From Streptomyces sp. 549 (GTDB lineage: Bacteria > Actinomycetota > Actinomycetes > Streptomycetales > Streptomycetaceae): a stretch of DNA of 64,000 nt. The DNA lies in contig NZ_JASKMT010000004.1 in the NCBI RefSeq assembly GCF_030124175.1, forward strand, positions 293,909 through 357,908, written 5' to 3'. This document shows, piece by piece, positions 35,753-42,907 of this stretch (within the stretch, counting starts at the first letter, position 1; the number at the start of each line of letters is the position of its first letter). The notes under the pieces were generated by a model, which was not told the DNA's origin, searched no databases, and was given only the letters and a program-made list of their open reading frames with translations. The translations under genes and the position numbers were made by a program.

Positions 35753-37701
35753 GCTGTGCCGCCCCTCGTCGAGTCCGTCGTGCTGCTGTGGGGTGCCGTC
35801 GCCCGCCGGCGGCGGGAGAGCGCGTACGCCGCGCCGAGCCCGGCCAGCAGGAGCACCGCCGCGCCGCCTGCGATCCCGGCGAGCATCGGCGTCGACCATC
35901 CTGCACCGTCCGTCCCGGCCGCCTCGCCCTCGCCCCCCGCGTCCTTGCCGGGACCGGCGTCGTCGGCTGTGTCGGCGTCGGCGGGCGGCGCGTCGTGCGC
36001 GGGCCCGGCCTTGGCCTCACCGACCACGTCGACGCGCAGCACCAGGCCGATCGCCGGGTTCTCGGCGAGGTCGGCGGCGTCCGGGCCCAGGGACACCGCG
36101 AGGTAGTAGTCGCCGTCGGCACGGACCGGGGTGACGGTGTTGCCGGTCTCCCACCGGTTCGTCCAGGACACCGGGACCGTGCCCGAGGAGACCGCGGTCG
36201 GCCGCCCCGCGTAGGACCGGTTGTCCTGGAACTCGGTGCCCGAGGGCACCGGACGGCGACCGGGCGTGAACAGGTCGGCGCGGACGAACGACCGGGCGCG
36301 GCTGTCCTCCAGCGTCGGCTCGTTGCCGAACTCGGCGTCGAACCGCAGCTGCTGGCCCCAGCCGACGGGCACCTTGTACCAGCGTGTCTGGCCGGGCAGC
36401 AGGCGGTCGCGCCAGACGCCGCTGCCGAGCTGCCGGGCGTCGTTGAAGCCGGTACCGCCCTCGACGTCCTTCGGCGTGCCGGTGGGCAGTCGTGCGTCGC
36501 GCCCGGCCTGCCCGTAGTCGGTAAGGGAGGCGCCGGGGACCACACCGTCAGGCAGCGGCTCCTCCTCGCCGAGCCGCAACTCCAGCGGCCAGCGCGCCTG
36601 GTCGGAGTCCGGCTTCGAGCGGCGCTGCACGGACATCACGTAGCGGCCCGCCGTGTCGCAGCGCGCGGTGCCGCGCTCGGTCGGCACCCGCGACACCGCC
36701 CCGGACACCGGGAGCGCGCCCTCACCCTGCCGGAAGTAGGCGTTGCTACTGACGGCGCAACCCCGGGAGTTGTCGTCGCCGCCCTCCAGGCGGACCACGA
36801 GGCCGTCCAGCGCGTGCACGGCGGCGCCGGGCTGCGGCACGGCCGTCGCGGCGAAGTCCACCGCCGACCCGGCGTCGAGGTCGGCGGCGTACCAGCGGGT
36901 CTCTCCGGCACCGATGGTGTCGAGGTACTGGCCGGCCGTCAGGCCCGCCGCCTTCCCGGCCGACCGGCCGCCGGTGACCCGGTCGCCACTGAGCCGGTAG
37001 CCTCCCGCGGACAGTTCCCCCGCGCGCTGCAACTGCCGTGCCAGGGAAGCCGCGTCGGGTGCGTCGTAGTACGAGCCGTGCCCGGCCTCGGCGATGCACT
37101 CCAGTTCCTTGCGGGCCTTGCCGCCGACCTGGAAGCCGACCGTGTCGATGCGCAGGTCCACCCCGTCCTCGGTGATCTGCTCGGCCACCTCGCAGGGGTC
37201 GATGTCGGCGCAGTTGCTCTCACCGTCGGACACCAGCAGGATCGTGCGGCGGCCCACGCCCTGACCGGACGCCTCGGGCAGGTCCTCGGCGGCCTTCCGC
37301 AGCGCCAGACCGGTGGGCGTGTCCCCCTTGGGGCGCACCGCGTGCACCGCGGACTTCAGCGAGTCGCGGTCCAACTTCATCACGGGGCGGGCCAGTCGGG
37401 TGTCGGTGCAGCCGCTCTCCTGCTCCGACCCGTACAGCCGCAAGCCGGTGGGATGCCCGTCGGGCAGCGCGTCGACGACGGCTTCGACCGCCTTGCGCGC
37501 GGACTCGATGCGGGTGCTGCCGGACCCGTCGTCCTCCGCCATCGAGCCGGAGGAGTCCAGGACCATCAGCAGACCGCCGTTGCCATCGGCAACGGCGGCC
37601 GGGGCCACCGGGGCCGCCATGGCGGGCGCCCCGCCCGCCATGGGGACCACCAACGCGGCGGAGAGCAGGAAGACCGCTCCCCGAAGACACCTGCCACTCA
37701 T
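35749..37701 (-). CDS. VWA-domain surface protein with C-terminal membrane anchor
   Basis: 650 residues. A signal peptide (about 1-30) is followed by a von Willebrand A domain (about 40-220) with an intact MIDAS: DSSGSM, a threonine in GDTPTG and SDGESN. Two tandem modules follow that are shared with the next gene (GETRWYAADLDAG and GQTRWYKVPVGWGQQL). Then come an acidic Ala/Asp linker and a transmembrane helix (about 605-630) with basic stop. Such proteins bind ligands via a divalent metal. It is the first gene of a two-gene unit; no chaperone or pilus genes are nearby. Confidence 0.88.
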   Translation of the reverse strand: MSGRCLRGAVFLLSAALVVPMAGGAPAMAAPVAPAAVADGNGGLLMVLDSSGSMAEDDGSGSTRIESARKAVEAVVDALPDGHPTGLRLYGSEQESGCTDTRLARPVMKLDRDSLKSAVHAVRPKGDTPTGLALRKAAEDLPEASGQGVGRRTILLVSDGESNCADIDPCEVAEQITEDGVDLRIDTVGFQVGGKARKELECIAEAGHGSYYDAPDAASLARQLQRAGELSAGGYRLSGDRVTGGRSAGKAAGLTAGQYLDTIGAGETRWYAADLDAGSAVDFAATAVPQPGAAVHALDGLVVRLEGGDDNSRGCAVSSNAYFRQGEGALPVSGAVSRVPTERGTARCDTAGRYVMSVQRRSKPDSDQARWPLELRLGEEEPLPDGVVPGASLTDYGQAGRDARLPTGTPKDVEGGTGFNDARQLGSGVWRDRLLPGQTRWYKVPVGWGQQLRFDAEFGNEPTLEDSRARSFVRADLFTPGRRPVPSGTEFQDNRSYAGRPTAVSSGTVPVSWTNRWETGNTVTPVRADGDYYLAVSLGPDAADLAENPAIGLVLRVDVVGEAKAGPAHDAPPADADTADDAGPGKDAGGEGEAAGTDGAGWSTPMLAGIAGGAAVLLLAGLGAAYALSRRRRATAPHSSTTDSTRGGTA

Positions 37702-37851
37702 CAGAACCCCCGAGAAACGCCGTGGTGCGACCGATCACCGGTAAGCACCGTACGAGTTTGCTGCTGCACACCTCAAGGTCGGGGGCGTCACGGTACTGCA
37801 ACACGACTGCACAGCGACACGGCCGCCCGGCCGGCTGCCGGAATCCCGGAA

Positions 37852-37887
37852 ACGTGTAAGCCCCGGCCGGAGCCGGGGCTTACACGT
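37852..37887. terminator. Perfect hairpin between the VWA and DLW-39 genes
   Basis: ACGTGTAAGCCCCGG at 37852-37866 pairs with CCGGGGCTTACACGT at 37873-37887 around six bases. It follows the DLW-39 stop on the minus strand by about 20 bp. Confidence 0.88.
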
Positions 37888-37908
37888 CTGCTGCGGGTCT
37901 GCGGGCCC

Positions 37909-38043
37909 TCAGACGCTGGGACCTGCGGGCACGGAGTCGGTCGCCTCCGTCCACAGGTCCTGCTCGGCACGGTCCGCCTGGATCTGGCGGTACACGAGGA
38001 GCCCGCCGACGGCGGCCAGCACGACCAGGAGGAGCTTCTTCAC
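37909..38043 (-). CDS. DLW-39 family small protein
   Basis: 44 residues, VKKLLLVVLAAVGGLLVYRQ then IQADRAEQDLWTEATD. One hydrophobic helix is followed by the EQDLW motif that names this actinobacterial micro-protein family, always near gyrA and tRNA-Ile. GAGG lies upstream of the GTG. The function is unknown. In an uninterrupted chromosome it would lie just downstream of tRNA-Ile; the integrated element now separates them by 13.6 kb. Confidence 0.88.
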   Translation of the reverse strand: MKKLLLVVLAAVGGLLVYRQIQADRAEQDLWTEATDSVPAGPSV

Positions 38044-38175
38044 GGCGTTACCTCGTCCTTCAACGACGGTGGGACCTTCTGGCGCCCGATGATACCCAAC
38101 CGAAACACCGCGCACGGAGTCCGGAGTGCCGCGCGCCCCGGCAGCCACACGGAAGGACACGCAGACGGACATGCA

Positions 38176-38209
38176 GAACGCCCCGGACCTCGATCGGTCC
38201 GGGGCGTTC
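38176..38209. terminator. Original tRNA-Ile terminator, now stranded at attL
   Basis: GAACGCCCCGGACC at 38176-38189 pairs perfectly with GGTCCGGGGCGTTC at 38196-38209. It abuts attL on the chromosome side, so before integration it directly followed tRNA-Ile. Confidence 0.85.
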
Positions 38210-38214
38210 ACGGC

Positions 38215-38259
38215 GGTGGGGCTAACAGGACTTGAACCTGTGGCCTCTTCCTTATCAGG
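38215..38259. repeat. attL: 45-bp copy of the tRNA-Ile 3' end
   Basis: Identical over 45 bp to 51831-51875. It includes the T arm, variable loop and part of the anticodon arm of tRNA-Ile; the rest of the tRNA is missing here. The sequence diverges at once on both sides, defining the core. Confidence 0.97.
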
Positions 38260-38437
38260 TCGGTCGGATGAGTGCCATCACCCAGACAGCCCTTTTGCCC
38301 CTGCGTTCGGCGACCCCGTCTGTGTGCGCATGCATCCATTGCTGTCCGCTGGTGTTGATGTCAACTGGTGATGTCAGGCTCGGCTACGTCCGGCCGTGAG
38401 CCTCCTTCTACCAGCTCCCTCGTCCCGGTTCTCACAC

Positions 38438-38560
38438 CTATCGGGCGCACCCGTACGCAAGGATGACCACCAGCACGACCAATCCCAGCCAAGCGGGAAA
38501 GCCAGTCTTCGTAAACCGACCCCTGCCGTCCCTCGGTTGTGGCCGTCGACGATTTGCCAT
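38438..38560 (-). CDS. 40-aa single-pass membrane micro-protein in the AICE
   Basis: ATG 38560 to TAG. The peptide starts MANRRRPQPRDGRGRFTKTG and continues into one hydrophobic helix (AWLGLVVLVVILAYG). A basic head plus a single helix is a common phage or mobile-element micro-protein design. GGGG lies about eight bases upstream. No known family. The other long frames here lack protein character. Confidence 0.6.
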   Translation of the reverse strand: MANRRRPQPRDGRGRFTKTGFPAWLGLVVLVVILAYGCAR

Positions 38561-38868
38561 ATTTCGCCCCTTACAGCCTGTGCTCGACATGGCCATGGTG
38601 GGCTTAGACAACTCGCCGCGATAGGGCAGGAATCAGTCATAGGCTTGACTTATGCCCGACTCCAGCGAGCCAGGAGCAGACCCGCTGACGGTGCGCTGCG
38701 GGTGGCAGGACTGCCCACCGGGCGGCAGCCTTTCCACTCCGATGCTTTCTCGGTAACCGGCAGGCGTAGTAGCCTGACGCCACCTCAGTACTGCCTCTCT
38801 CAGCCCCGATCGCGCAATGTGATCGGAACTCTCCCCCGGGAGAGCTACCAGAAGGAGGTACTGGGTAG

Positions 38869-38994
38869 ATGGCCGACCCGATGGAAGAGGTGCCGCGTCC
38901 TCAGCACGACCGGTCTAGCCGGTGGGCGCTGATCATCGCAGCACTTTCGCTAGTCGTGGCGATCATCGCCTGTGTCGATCAGGTGGTTCGCTGA
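38869..38994 (+). CDS. 41-aa tail-anchored membrane micro-protein in the AICE
   Basis: ATG 38869 follows a strong SD (AAGGAGG, about ten bases upstream). The peptide has an acidic head (MADPMEEVPRPQHD), then one helix (ALIIAALSLVVAIIACV) and ends DQVVR. It is followed 36 bp later by a hairpin terminator, so it forms a complete transcription unit. No known family. The strong RBS and terminator make it convincing despite its size. Confidence 0.72.
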   Translation: MADPMEEVPRPQHDRSSRWALIIAALSLVVAIIACVDQVVR

Positions 38995-39030
38995 TCGCAT
39001 GGTGTCCCGGCGCGGCCGACGACTCACATC

Positions 39031-39067
39031 AGTGAGCCCGGCCTCCTCGAAAGCGACCGGGCTCACT
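39031..39067 (+). terminator. Hairpin after the 41-aa gene
   Basis: AGTGAGCCCGG at 39031-39041 pairs with CCGGGCTCACT at 39057-39067 around a 15-nt loop. Confidence 0.8.
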
Positions 39068-39170
39068 TGGCGCAGATGAGGGGTGCGGTCTCGCTTCACC
39101 GGGACCGCACCTCGTGCCTGCACCGTTGCCGCCCCGATTGAGGCAGCAACTCGTAGAGGCAAGCATGCAT

Positions 39171-39200
39171 GCTTACTTGCTTGCAAGCAAGCAAGTAAGC
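39171..39200. promoter_or_regulatory. Perfect 14-bp dyad, likely operator
   Basis: GCTTACTTGCTTGC and its exact inverse are separated by AA. The centre is built from CTTGCAAG. A related palindrome ACTTGCAAGT lies in the A+T-rich region at about 39926-39935. The short loop suits a protein-binding site better than a terminator. It lies between the small convergent genes, outside any frame. Confidence 0.6.
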
Positions 39201-39271
39201 GCCAGCTCGCGCACGAGCACGCAACGATGCGCAAGCTGGCAGCTCATCCGGCTGACCCGTCCCGGGCACCT

Positions 39272-39496
39272 CTATTTCTCGGCCGGCGGGCGCCCCTTCC
39301 AGGCGATCACCAAAGTCATGGCGGCGAGAGCCGTGGCCACGGGAGGGGCGTACACCGGCCGGACGTGCACCATCCATGCCAAGCCGCCACCAACCCCGAC
39401 GAGTACGAGCAGCCAGAGGGCGCGTCGCAGAAGTCGCGCGGCCCGGCCGGGCGAACCGCCAGGGGTTGGCTTCACGGGTGTGCCGGGTACTGTCAT
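39272..39496 (-). CDS. Small two-helix membrane protein in the AICE
   Basis: 74 residues from ATG 39496: a Pro/Gly-rich head (TVPGTPVKPTPGGSPG), then two hydrophobic helices (about 24-42 and 46-65) and a basic end. It resembles the small spread (Spd) proteins of Streptomyces plasmids in size and topology, but no family signature is clear. It is transcribed away from the A+T-rich region. Confidence 0.55.
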   Translation of the reverse strand: MTVPGTPVKPTPGGSPGRAARLLRRALWLLVLVGVGGGLAWMVHVRPVYAPPVATALAAMTLVIAWKGRPPAEK

Positions 39497-39559
39497 AGCT
39501 GACCTGCTTTCCAAGAGTGAGGTCAGGGGCGACTCCCGACGCAACCGGGGGTCGCCCTT

Positions 39560-40060
39560 TTTCGCGACCTACGCCACCCCATAACCAACATCATCACTCC
39601 TCTCGCACCAGCGGCAAAGTCGGTTATCCACAGGCTCCTGTGGATCACACACGACCCCCTGTGGGTAAGCCCCAATTTCTTGTGCATAAACATGGGGACA
39701 AACACACGCGCCACGATGCACAAGTAACCCACAAGAGCCCCTGACCTGGGAAAACACAAGCCTCGTGACTGTGCATTAGAAAAATATTTGCCGTCACCGG
39801 GAGTGAAAGGAATTAGCACGCGCCCCCACTCCTATGTCTCTACGCGTGTAGCATTCCAAGCCAGAAATGGAGCGCGGCATTGTATAGGCAGGGTCCGACA
39901 ATCCACCCGAGCGCGGCATTAAGCTACTTGCAAGTACTAGGACAAAAAGTGCCGAAAAGAGTCTTTCGCTGAGCGGCGGACTGCTTGGCAGTGAGGAAGG
40001 ACACGCAATACCTCGTAGTCTCGCCCGCAACACCGACACGGCCCAGCCAGTCGGACTATC
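39560..40060. other. A+T-rich non-coding region: candidate origin or transfer site of the AICE
   Basis: About 500 bp without a gene and with lower G+C than its surroundings. It has a perfect DnaA box (TTATCCACA 39624-39632) inside an inverted repeat ATCCACAGG-CT-CCTGTGGAT (39626-39645), with further near-boxes at 39639-39647 and 39660-39668. It also has an inverted pair CTTGTGCAT/ATGCACAAG (39679-39687 and 39716-39724), an A/T run ATTAGAAAAATATTTG (about 39776-39791), and a direct repeat GAGCGCGGCATT (39870-39881 and 39909-39920). These are origin-like features; the role is inferred. Confidence 0.5.
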
Positions 40061-40068
40061 GGCTCAAC

Positions 40069-41316
40069 CTAAGAGAGGAGGAATCCGGGCTTCGCCTGCC
40101 CTAGGTCTCGGAGTTGGGTCAGATAGTCCTGCGCGGAGGGGTCCGACGCGTACCGGTCCCTGACCACAGCCGCCAACTCCCGGCTCGTCATGATCAGTGA
40201 AGGCACGGACTGGCGCTCGCCTTCGAGAGCGCGCCCCCCGTACGTCAGGGCCCCTTCGAGATCCCCTGCGCGAGCAGCGGTGACACCGAGCGTCACCCGC
40301 GCTTCGGCGTTCCGCATCGGGGATCGTTCCGTGCCGTCGAAGTCGGTCCCTTCACTGAGAACCTGCTCAGCCAGGTTGCTGGCCAGTTTGTCTTCGCCCA
40401 CGAGGCGGTAGCAGTCCATGGCGTAGAAGTCGAACTTCGCCGGGTCCACCACGAAGTGATTGTCCAGGTTCTCCGGCTGCGGCATCCCTTCGAGTAGCCG
40501 CCGCCCCCGGTCAAGGGCGACTTCGACTTGCCTGCGGTCGCCGATGCGGGCCCATGCCTTCGCTTCCTGACCAGCGAGCTGCACGGCGACGCCGTGGTTC
40601 GCGGCGCGTTCGGTCCCGGCCTGGGCGGCTGCGATGACGCCCCGATAGTCGCCAGTCGTCAGGGCGAACCAGGCGCGCATCTCGTGGGCCCACCCGGCGA
40701 TCTCGCCGTGATCGGTCTCGTTGGCCAGCGAGAGGGCAGCTTGGCGGGTGGACTCCGCGCCGTGTCGGTTGCCCATGTCGTACTCGACGCAGCCGACCAG
40801 GAGCGCGAGCCAGCCCGAGAGCGCGAGAACTTCACGGTGCTGGGCAAGGGTGAGGCTCTTGGAGTGGAGATCCACCACGCGCCGGAGCCACTGGCGACCT
40901 TCGACGAGGAGCTGTTCGCTCGGCATGAAGGGGTACTCGGACGCCAGGCGGTCGGCAGTGATGCGCAGAGCGTCCAGCGTTGCGGCGTCGACGTCGGAGC
41001 GCTTCAGGCGGCTGACGATCTCAAGGGTTTCCATGCCGCTGGCCGCCACGATCTCGGCGTTACCGTCGCGCCGGCCGGGCGCGGGAAACAGGGCGTTGGT
41101 GACCGTGCCGAAGGTCGCGGCGATGATCGGGCGGTAGAAGTCGCCCGGCGTCGAACCGGCCTCCCAGCGCTTCCACTGCCGGACCAGTGACTCTTCACCG
41201 GGCAACTCTGTCGGAGCGTGGGCCCGTAGGGCTCGTACGGCATCGAGCTGGGACCAGTCCCGTGCCTGGCGCTCAGCCACGAGGCGGCGTGCCCATGTCG
41301 GCCTGTCGTCGGTCAT
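40069..41316 (-). CDS. XRE-family regulator with helical TPR-like C-terminal region
   Basis: 415 residues. The HTH is at about 5-65 (WARRLVAERQARDWSQLDAVRALRAHA, LVRQWKRWEAGSTPG). The remaining 330 residues form helical pairs with TPR character (GWLALLVGCVEYDMGNRHGAESTRQAALSLA; WAHEMRAWFALTTGDYRGVIAAAQAG). This plan is typical of streptomycete XRE-TPR regulators that respond to peptides or small ligands. GGGAGG precedes ATG 41316 by five bases. It lies beside the GntR gene at the left of the transfer genes, so a role in switching the element on is plausible. The target is unknown. Confidence 0.82.
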   Translation of the reverse strand: MTDDRPTWARRLVAERQARDWSQLDAVRALRAHAPTELPGEESLVRQWKRWEAGSTPGDFYRPIIAATFGTVTNALFPAPGRRDGNAEIVAASGMETLEIVSRLKRSDVDAATLDALRITADRLASEYPFMPSEQLLVEGRQWLRRVVDLHSKSLTLAQHREVLALSGWLALLVGCVEYDMGNRHGAESTRQAALSLANETDHGEIAGWAHEMRAWFALTTGDYRGVIAAAQAGTERAANHGVAVQLAGQEAKAWARIGDRRQVEVALDRGRRLLEGMPQPENLDNHFVVDPAKFDFYAMDCYRLVGEDKLASNLAEQVLSEGTDFDGTERSPMRNAEARVTLGVTAARAGDLEGALTYGGRALEGERQSVPSLIMTSRELAAVVRDRYASDPSAQDYLTQLRDLGQAKPGFLLS

Positions 41317-41471
41317 GTGCCCTCCCTTGCCTACAGCGAGTCTGGTCCTCCCACAGGGGGGACGCGCAAGAGGACAACGGGGGGACATTCGGGGTGTCCC
41401 TGTCCCACCATCACTGACCCCCTTCCTGTCACTTATTGTCAGCGCTTCCCTACTCCACAGTGTTCCCCAGA

Positions 41472-41822
41472 TCACGCACCGTCCGACGTGGCCCGCCCTT
41501 CCAGGGCGGCCACGCGCTGTGTCAATGCCTGAATCTGGGAGCGGATTTCCTTGATCTCTTCGGTTGTGTCCTGCTTAGGTCCCGGCGCTGCTGAGGCAGC
41601 GGTTACGAAGTACCCGCGGTTGCTCGCAGAGAAGATCAGCCCCTCGTCGACGAGGATGCTCAACCCGTCCCGCACCGTCTGGCCGGCGACGCCGAGCATC
41701 CGGGCAAGCTCCCGCGTCGGCGGCAAACGGCCGTCCCGGTACGTCCCCTCGGTGATGTCTCTCCTGAGGACGTCAGCTACCTGCACCGGCTTCGGTCTGG
41801 GGTCGTTCGCGGCAAGGCTCAT
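41472..41822 (-). CDS. GntR-family repressor, KorSA-like
   Basis: 116 residues: a GntR winged helix (about 12-75, VADVLRRDITEGTYRDGRLPPTRELARMLGVAGQTVRDGLSIL) plus a C-terminal coiled-coil (IKEIRSQIQALTQRVAALEG) and no effector domain. Short GntR repressors of this kind (KorSA in pSAM2) hold AICE activation genes off. It is divergent from the transfer operon, with palindromes between them (41878-41906) that would be its operators. The coiled-coil probably mediates dimerisation. Confidence 0.85.
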   Translation of the reverse strand: MSLAANDPRPKPVQVADVLRRDITEGTYRDGRLPPTRELARMLGVAGQTVRDGLSILVDEGLIFSASNRGYFVTAASAAPGPKQDTTEEIKEIRSQIQALTQRVAALEGRATSDGA

Positions 41823-41877
41823 GCCCCGAGCGTATCGACCAGCGCGCCCTTATGCGCCCTGCCGCAAAGGTTGCGAG

Positions 41878-41906
41878 CTAGTGCGCACTAGTGCAAGCTG
41901 ATGCAC
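41878..41906. promoter_or_regulatory. Palindromic operator region between gntR and the transfer operon
   Basis: CTAGTGCGCACTAG is a perfect 14-bp palindrome at 41878-41891, immediately followed by the dyad GTGCA-N6-TGCAC (41891-41906). Half-sites share (T)AGTGC/GTGCA. The position suits binding by the GntR protein and control of both directions. Confidence 0.65.
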
Positions 41907-41945
41907 GAGCGGTCGTCTCCCGGCCAAGGAACGCCGGCCGCTTCT
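41907..41945 (+). promoter_or_regulatory. Structured leader, copy 1 (before the transfer operon)
   Basis: AGCGG (41908-41912) can pair with CCGCT (41938-41942), and an inner GGCC pair is possible. It contains the 17-bp block CCCGGCCAAGGAACGCC (41919-41935), found again unchanged at 48321-48337 before the replication gene. The start codon is 44 bp downstream. Confidence 0.55.
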
Positions 41946-41978
41946 CTCTGCCCTGCACGCCTGACAACAGGAGTGGCA

Positions 41979-42266
41979 ATGCGCACCTTCGTAGCTGGTC
42001 AAGAGGCTTTGGACGCCTGTGAGTTCGCCGAGCTTGCGCTCGGCATCGACCGTGAACTGTTCCTCGGAGTCCCGGGGGAGACGCGCACCGAGCGCGCCGC
42101 TCGACTGGACGTCGCCCGAGACGTACTGGCCGACCTTCGGCACCAGGCGGACGCCGACGAGGTGTCCGGCTGGGACGCGCTCTACGCCGAGGCGCTCGCC
42201 CGCACCGTTCCGCTGCTGCGGAGCGCGGCGAAGCGGCGCCCGGCCGGTCGGGGGGTGGCGGCATGA
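41979..42266 (+). CDS. AICE protein of unknown function (95 aa)
   Basis: First gene of the rightward transfer operon, from ATG 41979 with ACAGGAG about six bases upstream. It is predicted mostly helical: FVAGQEALDACEFAELALGIDREL, then ERAARLDVARDVLADLRHQ and a basic C-terminus (AAKRRPAGRG). I recognise no domain. Its stop overlaps the GGDEF gene's start by four bases (ATGA), so the two are made together. Confidence 0.65.
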   Translation: MRTFVAGQEALDACEFAELALGIDRELFLGVPGETRTERAARLDVARDVLADLRHQADADEVSGWDALYAEALARTVPLLRSAAKRRPAGRGVAA

Positions 42267-42907
42267 GCGCGCTTCTCTCTGCAGCTGCGGCCGTGGCACC
42301 GGTGGCTGCCGGTTGGTCGGTGCACTCGGCCTGTCTGCGCCGTCGGCTTGAGCGTGCCCGACGTGACCCGCTGACCGGTCTGCCGACACGGGCCGAGTTC
42401 GAGTGCCGCGCCGCTCGGCTGCTTGAGCAGCGGGCATGTGCGGTGGTCGTCGTCGACCTGGACGGCTTCAAGGCCGTGAACGACACCTTCGGTCATGCCG
42501 CCGGGGACGCCGCCCTTCGAGCTGCGGGCGGGCGGCTGGCCATCTGGACCGACAGCCTGCGCGGCTGCGCGGCCCGGTTGGGCGGGGACGAGTTCGCCGC
42601 CACCGTGCCCATGCCCGGCCACCTCCCGAACGCGCTGCTCGCGTTGCACCGGTCGCTGTGCGCGCCGGTCACCTTCGAGGGGCGCACGCTGCCGCTGGGT
42701 GCGTCGGTGGGCGCGTTGCCGGTGGCTGAGCTGCCGGTGACGGACTTGTCGGCGGCGTTGCGGCGCGCGGATGAGGCCATGTACGCGGCCAAGCAGGGCG
42801 GCGGCGGTACCTGGCTGGCGTCGGGAGCGGCGCCGCTCATGCAAACCGTCAACGGTCGCCGCGACGGCCGCAACGGCAGCAGCCCCGCCGGGGGTGAGCG
42901 GTCATGA
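42263..42907 (+). CDS. GGDEF-domain diguanylate cyclase carried by the AICE
   Basis: 214 residues. A short hydrophobic N-terminus (about 1-22) is followed directly by a GGDEF domain with DPLTGLPTRAEFE, the metal/substrate motif VVDLDGFKAVNDTFGHAAGD, RLGGDEFAA (GGDEF at about 107-111) and RADEAMYAAKQGG. All catalytic residues look intact, so c-di-GMP synthesis is predicted. No RxxD inhibitory site is present at the usual spacing, so product feedback is not expected. It overlaps both neighbours by four bases. In Streptomyces c-di-GMP with BldD blocks sporulation. Confidence 0.88.
   Translation: MSALLSAAAAVAPVAAGWSVHSACLRRRLERARRDPLTGLPTRAEFECRAARLLEQRACAVVVVDLDGFKAVNDTFGHAAGDAALRAAGGRLAIWTDSLRGCAARLGGDEFAATVPMPGHLPNALLALHRSLCAPVTFEGRTLPLGASVGALPVAELPVTDLSAALRRADEAMYAAKQGGGGTWLASGAAPLMQTVNGRRDGRNGSSPAGGERS

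Noticed and set aside
38396..38932. 178-codon plus-strand frame at the AICE left end
   Set aside because: Composition and codon use are unlike a gene, it has no SD, and it overlaps two better micro-genes on both strands.
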